Shown: in pieces, positions 54,801 through 61,900 of the stretch | How positions within the stretch are numbered: the first letter of the stretch is position 1 | Layout: each line of letters begins with the position of its first letter | DNA from: Bacteroidia bacterium | GTDB lineage: Bacteria; Bacteroidota; Bacteroidia; Cytophagales; JAAEPT01 | Assembly (NCBI GenBank): GCA_030431525.1 | Contig: JAUIJC010000017.1 | Span: 1-64,000 of the forward strand | Length of the DNA: 64,000 nt | Direction of reading: 5' to 3' | Made by a program: the position numbers and the translations under genes | The notes under the pieces: generated by a model | Seen by the model: the letters and a program-made list of their open reading frames with translations, nothing else | What the model was told of the DNA's origin: nothing | The model's database searches: none

Positions 54801-57800
54801 AATACCTATTAGAATTTCCTGGAATATACTTGTCGATATTATTCGACAGAATGGATAATCCATTTATTCCACAATGGCTTGATTGAATGTCAAAAAGGGC
54901 CTTGAGACTTGAAGGTGAATCCAGCCAAATTTTAACCCCAGGAACAGAGAACTGCCCCAAGTGCTCTGAGGCATCAATCAAAATATAATTTGTCAATGCA
55001 GGAAGCTGCTCAACATTAGAAATGTTAATCTCCATCGGCTCGGCAAAGCGAATCACCGCTGGGTCCGTTGGCGTGGCCACATGACAAACATTCCGATTCG
55101 CCTGATCAATACACCAAGGCAAAGAACCTTGTACTGTTACGTCATTGGAGTTATTGGTTACTAACAACTCACAGGTTGGGGAAACTTCGACTTCCTCGCT
55201 GAAGCCAGAAGTATAACCAAAAGGGCTGGTATCAGAAGGAAGGTGGGTAACCTGGGCGACAAGCTTGCCTGAAAACTCTCCCAAATTCGCACTGAAGTTG
55301 AGCTGCCCGTCTCCTGGCGAATCATCTGAAACAGTAATTGGGACGGCCTGCAAATCCCCATATACCATTAGGCCATATTGGTCTGTTGCATTCCGAATCG
55401 ACAACTGGGAATTATCATCCGTCAACTCGTATAGAGAAATCGTATAATTCTGAGGATTTTCGTCACCCAAATGAACAGGAATCACGCCAGTAAGACCTCC
55501 CTGAAGGTTAATCTCCGGCGACTGAATATCACTGTTTCCTCCAGTTGTCAAATCATAGACCGTGGACAAGAAGGAATACTGCCCCGCTAAGTGATTGTTT
55601 AAAAATTGAATCTTTTCCGAACCACCATCAATATCTATTAATCGCCTTGACCCATTATTTCCAAAAACAAACAGATTCTCTTTACCTGGCTCAACACTAC
55701 CGATACGAATATTTCTAGAACCAGAAATATCAATTTCTCCACCTTGGTTTGGTGAAGGTGAATATCCCCATGGTTCCTTTGTTGCGCCAAACCAAGTACC
55801 TTTAATTACGATATTATCCGCATCAGAAAGCTTAATTCCTCTTTGTTCTCCGCCTACAATTATATTTGGAGAAGAGGCACTCCCCTTAAGCGAAATATTC
55901 GATGAGTTTGATACCTCGATACCGTGGGAATTATTTGGGCGAACATTCCAACCTAAACCAATATGAGTCCCTGAAATTTCAGCAGAGAATGTTGTTGATC
56001 TACAACTCGAAAACTTAATAGCACTCCTATTGCAATTTACAATCTTATTTGGCACACCATTAAACGCACTAAACTTCAATGATCCATCAAAAGAGTTAAA
56101 ATACGTACCATATCCCTGAATTGGCAAATCCTGAGCAGTACTACTACTACCGTAATACCCCAATGTATTCCCTATAATCTCAACATTTGGAGCTCCGCTA
56201 ACCAAAAACTCAATTGCATTACCATTAATAGCCCCAAAACTATTCTCCTCAAAGCGGTAAAAAGAGCCCGAATGATCCCCCAAAAAATAAAACCCTCGTC
56301 CATTTAAATCATCAGATGACACTACAGCTCCGTTAGGCCCATTTGGTTTGAACCCAAAATAATTCTTCTTAAACGTCAAATTAGAATTAGAAACAGAACT
56401 CAATTTTGCCTGATAATTCCGTGCACCAACAAGCACATTGTCTTGAAAAACCCCATCATTACCAGCCCCACTCACATCAAAACCAAACTCAATATAATAA
56501 GGAGTGTAATTATAAACACCAAAATCATTCCTGTAGAATTTACAATCTAAAACCCCATTTATCTTCACCCCTATCTGAACATTAAAAACTGTGTTTTGCT
56601 CAAGAGTTACTCTTTCTGCTCTAATCAAATGAAAACCATTTTGAAAAAATGGAGACTGAAAAGTAGATATAGTACTAGGCGGACCTACAACACCAATAGT
56701 ATTTTGTTTAACTAACGCACTATCAACCTCAGCTAAACTAATTGCTGTATATCCTTTCTGAGACCCAGGCTTACTCGCAAAAGAATTCCCTGACACCTCC
56801 AAACCCCTCAATCCATACGCCCCGTCAACCGAAATACCCCCTCTATTTTCCGACTCAAAATAACCCAAAACAGAATAATAGCATCCAAAAGTATTATTAT
56901 TAACCCTAATATCTGAAACAGTCTCATCCACCTTATTAGCCACTGAAATCGAAGAGGAAGAACTAGAGAAAAAATGGTTATTATTCACTAACGCACCAGA
57001 GAAATCTCCAGTAATCAATACAATACCTTGCTTTTGCGGATATGAAACAAATGAATAACTACCTAAGTTTTCCAAGAACTCTCCACCAAACATATTTCTC
57101 TCAATACGCAATCCTTGAATAGAACCTCCTGCCACAAAGTAATCCGCCAATCCTTCTTTAAAACCTGCAATATTACAATCTAACAGGGAAAAACTTGGGG
57201 CGTTTACAACAATTCCAGGATTCACATTTGGATCATCTTTACTCCAAGTCTGATAACTATTTGAAATAATAGACAGAGCCTCCACAGTACAGCTTTCCGA
57301 CTTAATTCGAAATGCAGCTTTGGATTTCACCAATGATTCAATTCGAAGTCTAATACCTGGAATATTGAATTGCCCAAGAAGATCAGACCCATCAATGTGC
57401 ATTGGTTTAGTCAAATCAGGAATCTGATTCACTGAAGTAAACAGTATTTCCATCGGCTCGGCAAATGTAATCCTCACTGGATTACTAGAACCTGCACAAC
57501 TATTTTGGTTTGCTTGAGCAATACACCACGGCAATGAGTTGGTAACATTGACATCATTCGAATTATTCTGCACCACATACTCCATATTTCCACATGGAGA
57601 AACATGGAATATCTGAGAAAGTACAGAAGTCTGACCGGAAGCAGATGTTGCTGTTAATACATAGTCACTTCCATCATAGGCATTAAATGAACTATCAGGA
57701 AGTGAAATTGAAAAACTGCCGTTAGTTGCAACTCCTTCTGCTAAATACCATAACGCATTCCCCTGAACACCATCATTATGATATACGTGTATTATGTCTC

Positions 57801-58848
57801 CCACTTCTGAAGTACCAGAGAGTGTAACCACACCATCAGTTACTGTTGATGTGAGAGAAGAATAAAGAGGTGGATTTTTATAATTAGAATACTCCTTGTA
57901 AGTAATACCGTAGTTTCCAGTTACTGGACCATTATTAGTTATATGGTTATAAACAATTGAATTACCTGTTGCTGTTGATATTACCAAAACCCCGTTAAGT
58001 CCATTATTTATAATTGTATTGGGTTGGTCTTTCTTACCTATAATGTTGTTATCACCAAAAATGATGATTCCGTCCTTATTAGTGATACCAGAAACGCCTG
58101 GTTTTTGCCCAATATAATTGCCATAAAGACTATTGCTATTGCCACTAAGATTCAAAGCATTTCCTTGCGATGTCCAAATTCTATTGTCCTCCACTGTACA
58201 GCCATCAGCCATCAAGTCAAAGGCGTTAGAAGCATCATAAATTGTATTACCTCGGATAATATGATTTAACCCACGGATGGTTAAGGTAGATGTAATGCCT
58301 AGAGGGTTGTCCTGAGCATCTACCCCAAACAAGTTGCCTTCAATTAAACAGTCAGTAGATTGACTGCCCAAACCAAATGTGACACTGTTAGAAGCAGCGA
58401 ACACATTTTCAAGGATAGAAATGTTTTTATAGTCATTACTAATCGCAATGGCTGAGGGAAAATAGAACTCAAGCCCCTTTATCACAACCCCATCTGCCTT
58501 TACAGAAAAAGCAGAATTCAAGTTAGTTCCCGTGTATTTCAACTTGATCTTGGGCTGTCCCAGCATATAACCATTCTGAGTAGATGCATCAATAGTCACC
58601 TCTCTAGTTAAATCGCCAAGACCTGAAGTCAACTCAATAGTTTGAACCGTTCCACCTGTATTTGGTACAGCAAACTCAATGCGATCATAGGCACCAGCAT
58701 TAGCTTGGGCTATAGCATCCCTAATAGTTCCTTCACCTGAGCCGATACCATCCGTGGACGTTACGATATAGGTTTGTGCACTTAAGTTTCCAATGCCAAA
58801 GCAAAGCATCAAAAAGGCACTCCAAAAAACGCTACTTGTCAACTTCAT
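42889..58848 (-). CDS. Giant beta-helix / PKD / RHS-repeat surface protein
   Basis: From ATG 58848 the product is 5319 aa; an in-frame ATG at 58890 would bury the signal peptide (MKLTSSVFWSAFLMLCFGIGNLSAQ) and is rejected. Residues 25-3220 hold four related modules: parallel beta-helix turns followed by a beta-sandwich. Modules 2-4 start with VTNNSNDV-type cysteine-linked motifs and SLPWCI near residues 418, 1226 and 2051. Residues 3222-3830 hold PKD- and SprB-like domains. From 3830 to about 5080 there are YD repeats (YYYDRGGNQ, YDANGNRVKK) and an RHS core, RLYDPRLGRWLLRDNDP, near 5043. The last 240 residues lack a known toxin, ending in KIRLP repeats and a basic tail. Size and modules suggest a surface or secreted shell protein; an intertoxin role is inference. 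Confidence 0.9.
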   Translation of the reverse strand: MKLTSSVFWSAFLMLCFGIGNLSAQTYIVTSTDGIGSGEGTIRDAIAQANAGAYDRIEFAVPNTGGTVQTIELTSGLGDLTREVTIDASTQNGYMLGQPKIKLKYTGTNLNSAFSVKADGVVIKGLEFYFPSAIAISNDYKNISILENVFAASNSVTFGLGSQSTDCLIEGNLFGVDAQDNPLGITSTLTIRGLNHIIRGNTIYDASNAFDLMADGCTVEDNRIWTSQGNALNLSGNSNSLYGNYIGQKPGVSGITNKDGIIIFGDNNIIGKKDQPNTIINNGLNGVLVISTATGNSIVYNHITNNGPVTGNYGITYKEYSNYKNPPLYSSLTSTVTDGVVTLSGTSEVGDIIHVYHNDGVQGNALWYLAEGVATNGSFSISLPDSSFNAYDGSDYVLTATSASGQTSVLSQIFHVSPCGNMEYVVQNNSNDVNVTNSLPWCIAQANQNSCAGSSNPVRITFAEPMEILFTSVNQIPDLTKPMHIDGSDLLGQFNIPGIRLRIESLVKSKAAFRIKSESCTVEALSIISNSYQTWSKDDPNVNPGIVVNAPSFSLLDCNIAGFKEGLADYFVAGGSIQGLRIERNMFGGEFLENLGSYSFVSYPQKQGIVLITGDFSGALVNNNHFFSSSSSSISVANKVDETVSDIRVNNNTFGCYYSVLGYFESENRGGISVDGAYGLRGLEVSGNSFASKPGSQKGYTAISLAEVDSALVKQNTIGVVGPPSTISTFQSPFFQNGFHLIRAERVTLEQNTVFNVQIGVKINGVLDCKFYRNDFGVYNYTPYYIEFGFDVSGAGNDGVFQDNVLVGARNYQAKLSSVSNSNLTFKKNYFGFKPNGPNGAVVSSDDLNGRGFYFLGDHSGSFYRFEENSFGAINGNAIEFLVSGAPNVEIIGNTLGYYGSSSTAQDLPIQGYGTYFNSFDGSLKFSAFNGVPNKIVNCNRSAIKFSSCRSTTFSAEISGTHIGLGWNVRPNNSHGIEVSNSSNISLKGSASSPNIIVGGEQRGIKLSDADNIVIKGTWFGATKEPWGYSPSPNQGGEIDISGSRNIRIGSVEPGKENLFVFGNNGSRRLIDIDGGSEKIQFLNNHLAGQYSFLSTVYDLTTGGNSDIQSPEINLQGGLTGVIPVHLGDENPQNYTISLYELTDDNSQLSIRNATDQYGLMVYGDLQAVPITVSDDSPGDGQLNFSANLGEFSGKLVAQVTHLPSDTSPFGYTSGFSEEVEVSPTCELLVTNNSNDVTVQGSLPWCIDQANRNVCHVATPTDPAVIRFAEPMEINISNVEQLPALTNYILIDASEHLGQFSVPGVKIWLDSPSSLKALFDIQSSHCGINGLSILSNNIDKYIPGNSNRYLGIQLYDGYFTLENTTIGGFPKSLSNYDSSPLHGVLIKNNRFGISLESNGSGGYTWVDQPTGSHIYFFHVDFSNFRMEGNFLTGDLGNAVSLEVNDQVADSVVIDRNYFGGFYNVFGKYSGTTNGISIKGSGATGKVKKVYITNNSFESKQVETSAIELVASEDCLVERNNIGFAGPPFTIQATEMFSYGLLLTGDRIDVLRNTVLNSEKGMYFYGTEDVKVQGNTIGEYSYQLFPCEIGIGDYGNNRNLLIGGEESSQKNRIIATSSVGIYFLSKNSTVDVIGNDIGFKVVGGTNPLLTYDLSGDGIKFFGYSSEGLKVKIHDNIIGGVNNGIVTNLLNISDDMENPSIEITGNQIGYTSDYTGLDLPNKGYGMSFYSRCGEHIVTSKDGSSNVIVNNALGGIYVRGSASYPRFTVSLEGVNVGKAFNGGGPKIRGNGGNGITFQNAHNVYLGPSSDGRKSTIADSEGKGIFIGGGSENITIEGTYLGSTPTAGGIISVANAGGEIFITDQAKNIRIGADTFDNGKENEFYFDHGTTPSKVVEIGSDDVSGVSFRNNKIRGVYANLNDIYTLTSAANANIEAPVYTTTNKTVSGVIPVHLSDENPATYKVDLYELDADNSVFLNFDFNGYQGFAGNYSLLTGVNLVVSDAVSGDGQLEFTATLSDTLLGKSLVANFTHYPTNEAPAGYTSPFGIPSQVVDGCVYWVTNNSQDENIVGSLPYCINQANANACFVATAEDPAVIRFKEPFKIDFTSKNNLPALQNFITIDATEWMVNGEPEVEIFNVGGAGSFTSLLKIHHDYCTVKGLRILSESNEVYGSSPSWDEGVSILGSNITFEYNALAGFEYAFRTFNSGVVDSVHNLRITNNKFGYAITPGSGQVEFYSGNGVISLVEKDFKDIVISNNSFYDVNRLMIHFQLSNSLLAERVTIANNKFGLPDELKTYSSLEENDRVMQLSRIKDLSILGNVMDNVRSGGYIGNCLNVQLKDNTFGSDTWGISETGFSAAVCENMKVSENTFLGKYTEGLRVSKMTGLVVENNLFDGTDYDGLQQSGEIGLHISSSISDGEPTDYLIQNNQLFGHSGAQVKTSTMDPAADITITNNIIGYSKLANGTILSSTGNGIEIFERNWARDDYKLTIGPGNYIAGNQLNGIDLIWSDSKNISIEGNVFGLDKDEETQIGNGENAIYLQNVKGLVNIHKDNRIFGSADAGIRVKNCFDADFRLSISDNHIGLDLDDQAYGNQLGIVVESSKNITIEKNFISGSKEGVEITGYNNQNIAIDENYFDLSHNKNTIMPYMRDAILMGGENNQVAIGANKGNFISASRDGINIIASKNSTYDIFNNQIVSQGYGRSGLFIGYDEYDNTGWENVDLGGTTVNVGGENKGNLVAGWSRNGIDIFKVDSLGLNIYSNELGALGNLSLPGGNTIPAKGFGRDVFTVDTALALTVNFGGEGDLANTVIGKGRDALNFTEVQSSLLSINGNRVGITAAGELDQEYQGGRNGLYFTGNFTGTRTAISTNNIVGHGGTGVSIFGTLKGEFVLEANQIGLVDGQAYANKGNGVELIFNSDRLLQGLEGETQVRIGGVDKGLENIISGNLGREVSIQYADDAPISILNNFIGFKQGGEETLSSAYSALYVYESDNVWIGRDHETDQVGGNYIFSNSQYDAQVQIINVDGGLFQGNFVGLNKADEVQESQAPYGLAISYSQDVLVGGENEEANAVVGNVYGGVSLQGIETENIQLSENRIFGNQNLYGESIYFGPNNFQVNKGVRKPLIDEESNEIAIFGIIDPQDPVTQAGDVIQLFESREDGKNDAFRLINAEPIVVYDDNGTLRWRYEQPATPFLGDVVATVTHAYRKGSPYGSTSRLSKKTGVDECGTVVFSFDKLCVGQPTLFTEESTGPKDASTTYTWSINGIEVGQGTTLPYQFNGKGVYTVKLEVDNGNCVKQDTKTYTLGDPLQVIGTDSYSICAGEATVLPPTTAGGSGTLKYQWSPAAGLSNAIVLNPSASPAQSTNYQLTVTDGFGCQASTAYSVGVRPRPQISFGTIQGTSCPDKEDGYVEVSISGGSGSYNTYQVNNGTEQAVVATNFTLEDLDNKTYWIAVEDANGCVGSRPAVVPYAGPTLSASSTNSSCVPGNDAQVEFTIGGANYGYGFEYRLEGSGAYPSWTAVTYGQNKEFSNIASGPDLTLEIREAKADGCQLSKELEVKTPTVNVSNQLQLGSTCGTGNNKATINVSLSKTPTSPAPTAYKYVWERKDESGQYVPFASESLEETQQIKFLNAGEYRVVVTDNQYNCSGETSFTIDEVDGFKVVPQVVKEMEPGHINALAYGAVGPFTYEWTDQDGVKRNGAEQNALPAGTYSVTVTDPAGCAVTYSDMRVRRLPRVLIETAGTNAICTGFATVVEASGTPGYVYEFIRQLSDGTSRVEYQSPRTNDETFDLSNLDPVVKLPPGTYVVRVIDINGTTDLSDPFTVEQAPARSFDICMRWTGSKRTGPRVKTNTPEPWTKPSFPKIVAQQAIDEINNQLQKCEEDQEAQMQEQFELNCLNVATLQDKMSIQYTQGLHNFELYYYDRGGNQVRYVPPKGVDDVGNNLSVAPDHTFITESDFNSIGRILRNETPDGEETHYVYSKEGFLRFAQTTEQRLGSAFDPKPANRFSYNKYDAYCRLIEVGEAYLTPSDSFALSFTPAQIADQSFPQQVNEPTYLVYDKPANWISNQGKLQRNTGCKLSYTYRVNGNGEKAYTFYSYDPHANTEWILQEVPSLGRYAVDFNYNLLTGNLKSTAFNAGQQDALYHRFKYDSENRLTRVETSRDKLVWDRDFEYSYYAHGPLKRQEIGEDLIQGLDYIYTINGAIKGLNSASLSGLDDLGGDGVTNGYLSDEFGYSLFYYQGDFDRGLTTNHNFSVGTSYSMSLDRQYYNGLVSGAIGNLRSEGLSPNGYAYVYDKNHRLRASNYYLHDGNDYASQGDILRTSYSYDANGNFINVNRFGYGSGVNALRMDNLFYNYEPLTNRLVSVSDDASLDGNFPDDIDAGQAGDNYKYNHNGDLVRDEQEGLTYVWNLYGEIDEIIPDTNSIEQKPHIRFVYDANGNRVKKIVNHRPYDENGDTLVSNYEDITVTSYVNDVSGNTLAIYERTDRVLDTNSPNQLTATVKLLEGSLYGEKIEGLWLPNEFVASFDYRREDYEDVFLLNQQNWRRVTENTNLFSASQENVVIGGNLLTNQALYHWNYDETNATFSRNLVLELTADHVKTAVAESLTGELKFTAVIGDGLLGNDDACLLLNANNELLTGTDAINTDGQTNPVFVKRPGDSEQFVLVTRGADQKLYGHIVDPSLPADQALIQSNITLDQEGASFGSSLQAYEDYVQEISHVYAVREVSGGAELVAFTFEENILSQNPEVLSNYQGKESLAGSELQLDSTGNTLGWLRMKESTPWFDYYQTDFVSIPLGVNHLRASGVGAPELKTTQVQVLDQSSGTSLPLFKESGFDWGRHDGKAYLTAKFPVVASLENGAVTKTALIFLDQEKDTSQVLEADVWGGIRRTKDGLITIADETQGILAYEEMEDGMLSVQNAQNFSVAGADGYAYSLSLQPHRLYLEAKPLTRLAYRNIGDKLYEINDHAGNVRTVITDRRLATVSKNGSGTNILLNAVEVESFSNYYPFGMLVNGRSNVGSGGYRYGMKGMEKDDELKGAGNSYVNDRLYDPRLGRWLLRDNDPSLYIPSTYSAFNNNPNESFGFNEYGYSPGMLWRNHQLTAEGFKGLVKRDEFSQETGLSIDFHGRNVLPALVSQQPIVQTLGYHANLWNVENSSVIPDRTVSFNGAVSAEKGGAKLDVSLTPLDEVTRFKIERFTYVKFEQLVPLKTFPSKDFNVKIEPFKIRLPKIRLPRIRLPKIRLPIIRLPKIKLPQIFKSRKVKCPDHDKQREKDNKAQKRTMKNKSVEIARGKKRTNSSKKNNSRGKGRRAGSGRASRKRGATKKK
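43111..43197 (-). repeat. 15-bp tandem repeats encoding IRLPK-type pentapeptides
   Basis: Five to seven units of about 15 bp (such as AATTTTTGGAAGTCG and AATTTTTGGCAAACG) encode consecutive (I/K)RLP(K/R) pentapeptides near residues 5218-5247 of the giant. Units differ at a few bases, and the array is in frame with no stop. Confidence 0.9.
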
Positions 58849-58947
58849 TGTTGTATTCAAAAAAAGCAACCGCTTAAAATTCTCAATCAAATTGTAGAAA
58901 TGGCTAACCAGATAAAACTATCTAAAACTGGTAGCCACAAGCTTCAA

Positions 58948-61900
58948 TTAGTCTTTCTTCACCTCAATTTTTATTGGAACAGAGGCCTTCTCATCCAAGT
59001 CATTATTTGGGTCTGGATCAACTAACTTCCCTTCGCACCCATCCTTATCAATGTCATTATTACAGCTCCCTCCAAACGTGGTCTGGCCTTCTTCCCCCTC
59101 ACACATCGACGGCAAATCAAATTCCATATCCCACCACATAGCTTGGTCCCACAATAACTGTTGACAAGCTGTACCAAAGTATGTTTCACTAAGGTTGTCT
59201 TCCACCGTAATCTCCAATGCTGTCGTAAGGGGATTATTTGGGTCAAAACCTGTAATGTTAGGCTTGATAAGTAGGCACTGTTCCTTGATTTCACACACAG
59301 GATAATCAGGTTCATCACCCAGCTGACACTGAGCTTTGCAAATGTTTTCAACCACTTCATCGACAATGGCTTCAACATCGGCCTCCGATACCACCGCAGG
59401 ATTTGTACCGTCATAGCAACCATCAAATGTGTAGCAACGGCTTAGGAAGGCCTCTCTGACACGAGCCCTTACTTCTCCTCTCCTTTCGTCGCAACCTGTT
59501 TCGCAAGTTGAAATCAAGCGATCCCGCTCATTCTTCAACTCCTGCTCACTCGGACAAAACTCCTCGTCATCGGATTCCTCAGGGTCTGCATGCACATAAT
59601 TATCTGCACACCCTTTGAATTCAGCAATCTGATCACAGGTCCAAGTCCTAAAACCTTCTTCATCTTCACAAGGCTGTTCATAACAAAGAGGTGTTCCAGG
59701 ATTTTCCTGAATTGCTGTCTGAATGATGTTATCGTACATTGAAGGATCAAAACAGAGCATTTGCTCACAAGGAATAGAGCTATAACGGCGATAGATGTAA
59801 TACTTGTAAGAGAACATAAATCGGCCCTTCCCTACTTGATTAAACTCAATCTCATCCTTCTCATAATTGGCATTAACCGTACTCAACTCCTCTGTTTCCC
59901 AGTAATGAGGCACATTCCATAAAACTGACTTACCAATTATTCCTGAAGGACCAACATAGTGCTCAAGCACAATAGCCACATGCTGATAACCGATACAATC
60001 AATAAACTGAATAGCCAAATCATCTTGATATCCAGGAGTGGAACTACTCTCCTTCTCCATCTTCTCATCCAAGCCCATAAGGCCCAAGAAAATCTTAAGA
60101 ATCTTAGGATTGTAATTGTCTAAAAAGTGATCTCCAAAGTCTGATCCTTGCCCAGAACCTGTTCCTGCATATCCTCCCTGATTTGCGTTTTCATTGTATT
60201 GTTTTACAATGATTGAAACAGCATTCGCCTGGTTGATAAAGCACTTCCAAACATCTTCACACTTATAAGGCTCACAGAGATCCTGATCGGTCAACATATG
60301 ATATACCAAGCGATTCATATCCCCCTGGCGGAAACCTGTTTCCTTGAAAGCCAAATCATACACCCCGTCAAATAGGTGATAGTCCTCATTGGCCACTACA
60401 GTCTCCCAATCAATAGGGTTATTCCCATCAGTTGAAGCGATGGAATTAATCAAGTATTGCTCGACGTCCCATTCCTTAATAGCAAAATTCCCTGGATAGA
60501 ATTGTTTGTTAAACGCTATCCAATCCATCACCCCTCCACTCTCAAAATCAGAAGCTGGTCTAATCAACCCGTCGTAGGCACTTAAGTCCTCTGGACATTC
60601 ATAAGCCCCGTTATCCACTCCAATACCCACATCAATGCTTCCACAGCAACTTGTCGAAATAGAAAGGGCTACAGGCTTATCTGGCTCCTCCTCTGAATAA
60701 GTCAGGTTTAGATCTAAATCATCCGCAACGGCATCAAAGTCAAAATCATCAAGATCAAAATCAGGTTTGAACTTGGCTGCCTCTTGACGAATCATCTCGT
60801 ATTCTCCATTCTTTAACCAGTTCTGAACATCCTCAAAGGTGTTGTAAGCCTCCTCCATGTCCTCATCATCCTCAACCCCCGCAAAAATCATCTGGATAAA
60901 GGTGGTAAACGGTGTAATTTTCTCGTCAATATTGGCACTTAGGTTCTCATTGACCTCAACGGTAGGATCGTTTACAAAAAGATGTTTTTCCACAATAAAG
61001 GTTCCTGGGCCCACATTCGCACCTGCAAAAGGATCCCATGCTTCCTGCAACCTCATATAGCTTCCATCACACGCACTAAGCTCCATCGTATCAGACTCTA
61101 CAACCTGACCCGTTTCCAAGTGAAAAACCAAAAACTTCACTTTGTACTTACAGGAAACTCCACCACAACCGGCATTTTGACCATCATCTCCAGCACAACT
61201 CAGCTGGTAGTCCACCATTAGTGGTGAAGGCTGTGTTAATGGAATTCGCTTAGAACTAATAAATTCATCCCCCCTCAACACACTAGTAGTTACTTCATCA
61301 GTCACCAATTGTGAGGCTATCGGACCGTCCAAATCAACCAATGCCGTATCATCGCTCAAAGCCAAGGCCTTTGCAATAATATTTCCTGCATTGTCATAGT
61401 AGGTTACAGTAGCTGTACTGTTTTCATCAAGCTCCACCTCCTTAAAAGTGCGTTCGGCAAAAGGAGTCTCATCACCAAAAACGCGCACTAACTCATCTGT
61501 AGTTGGCGTTCCGTAATATCTTCGGGTCGTATGTCCATTTCCCATGGTATGAGCTTCTCCTGGTAAGGCAAGCTCATTAAAGCGATTGGTACCATCAGCC
61601 ACCCAAAGGCCTCTACCATAAGGATGCCCTTTGGCATTTGGTATCGTTTGATCTGGATTGTTGTTTGAATAATAGGAATAGGCCTCCGGATTGATATCCA
61701 ACACCTTAAATGGACTTTGATAAGTTGTATCCGCATCAAAATGCTGGGAATGAAAAACAGCATTATCATCAGCCTTCATAAAGTCTTGCTGATACCCTTG
61801 AATTCTGCCATTGACTGGAACTGGCAAGCTTTTCATAGCCTCTCTACCAGAGTAGTCGGGAACAGTCTGTTTAATAAGAGTCTGATCATCAGAAGACTGG

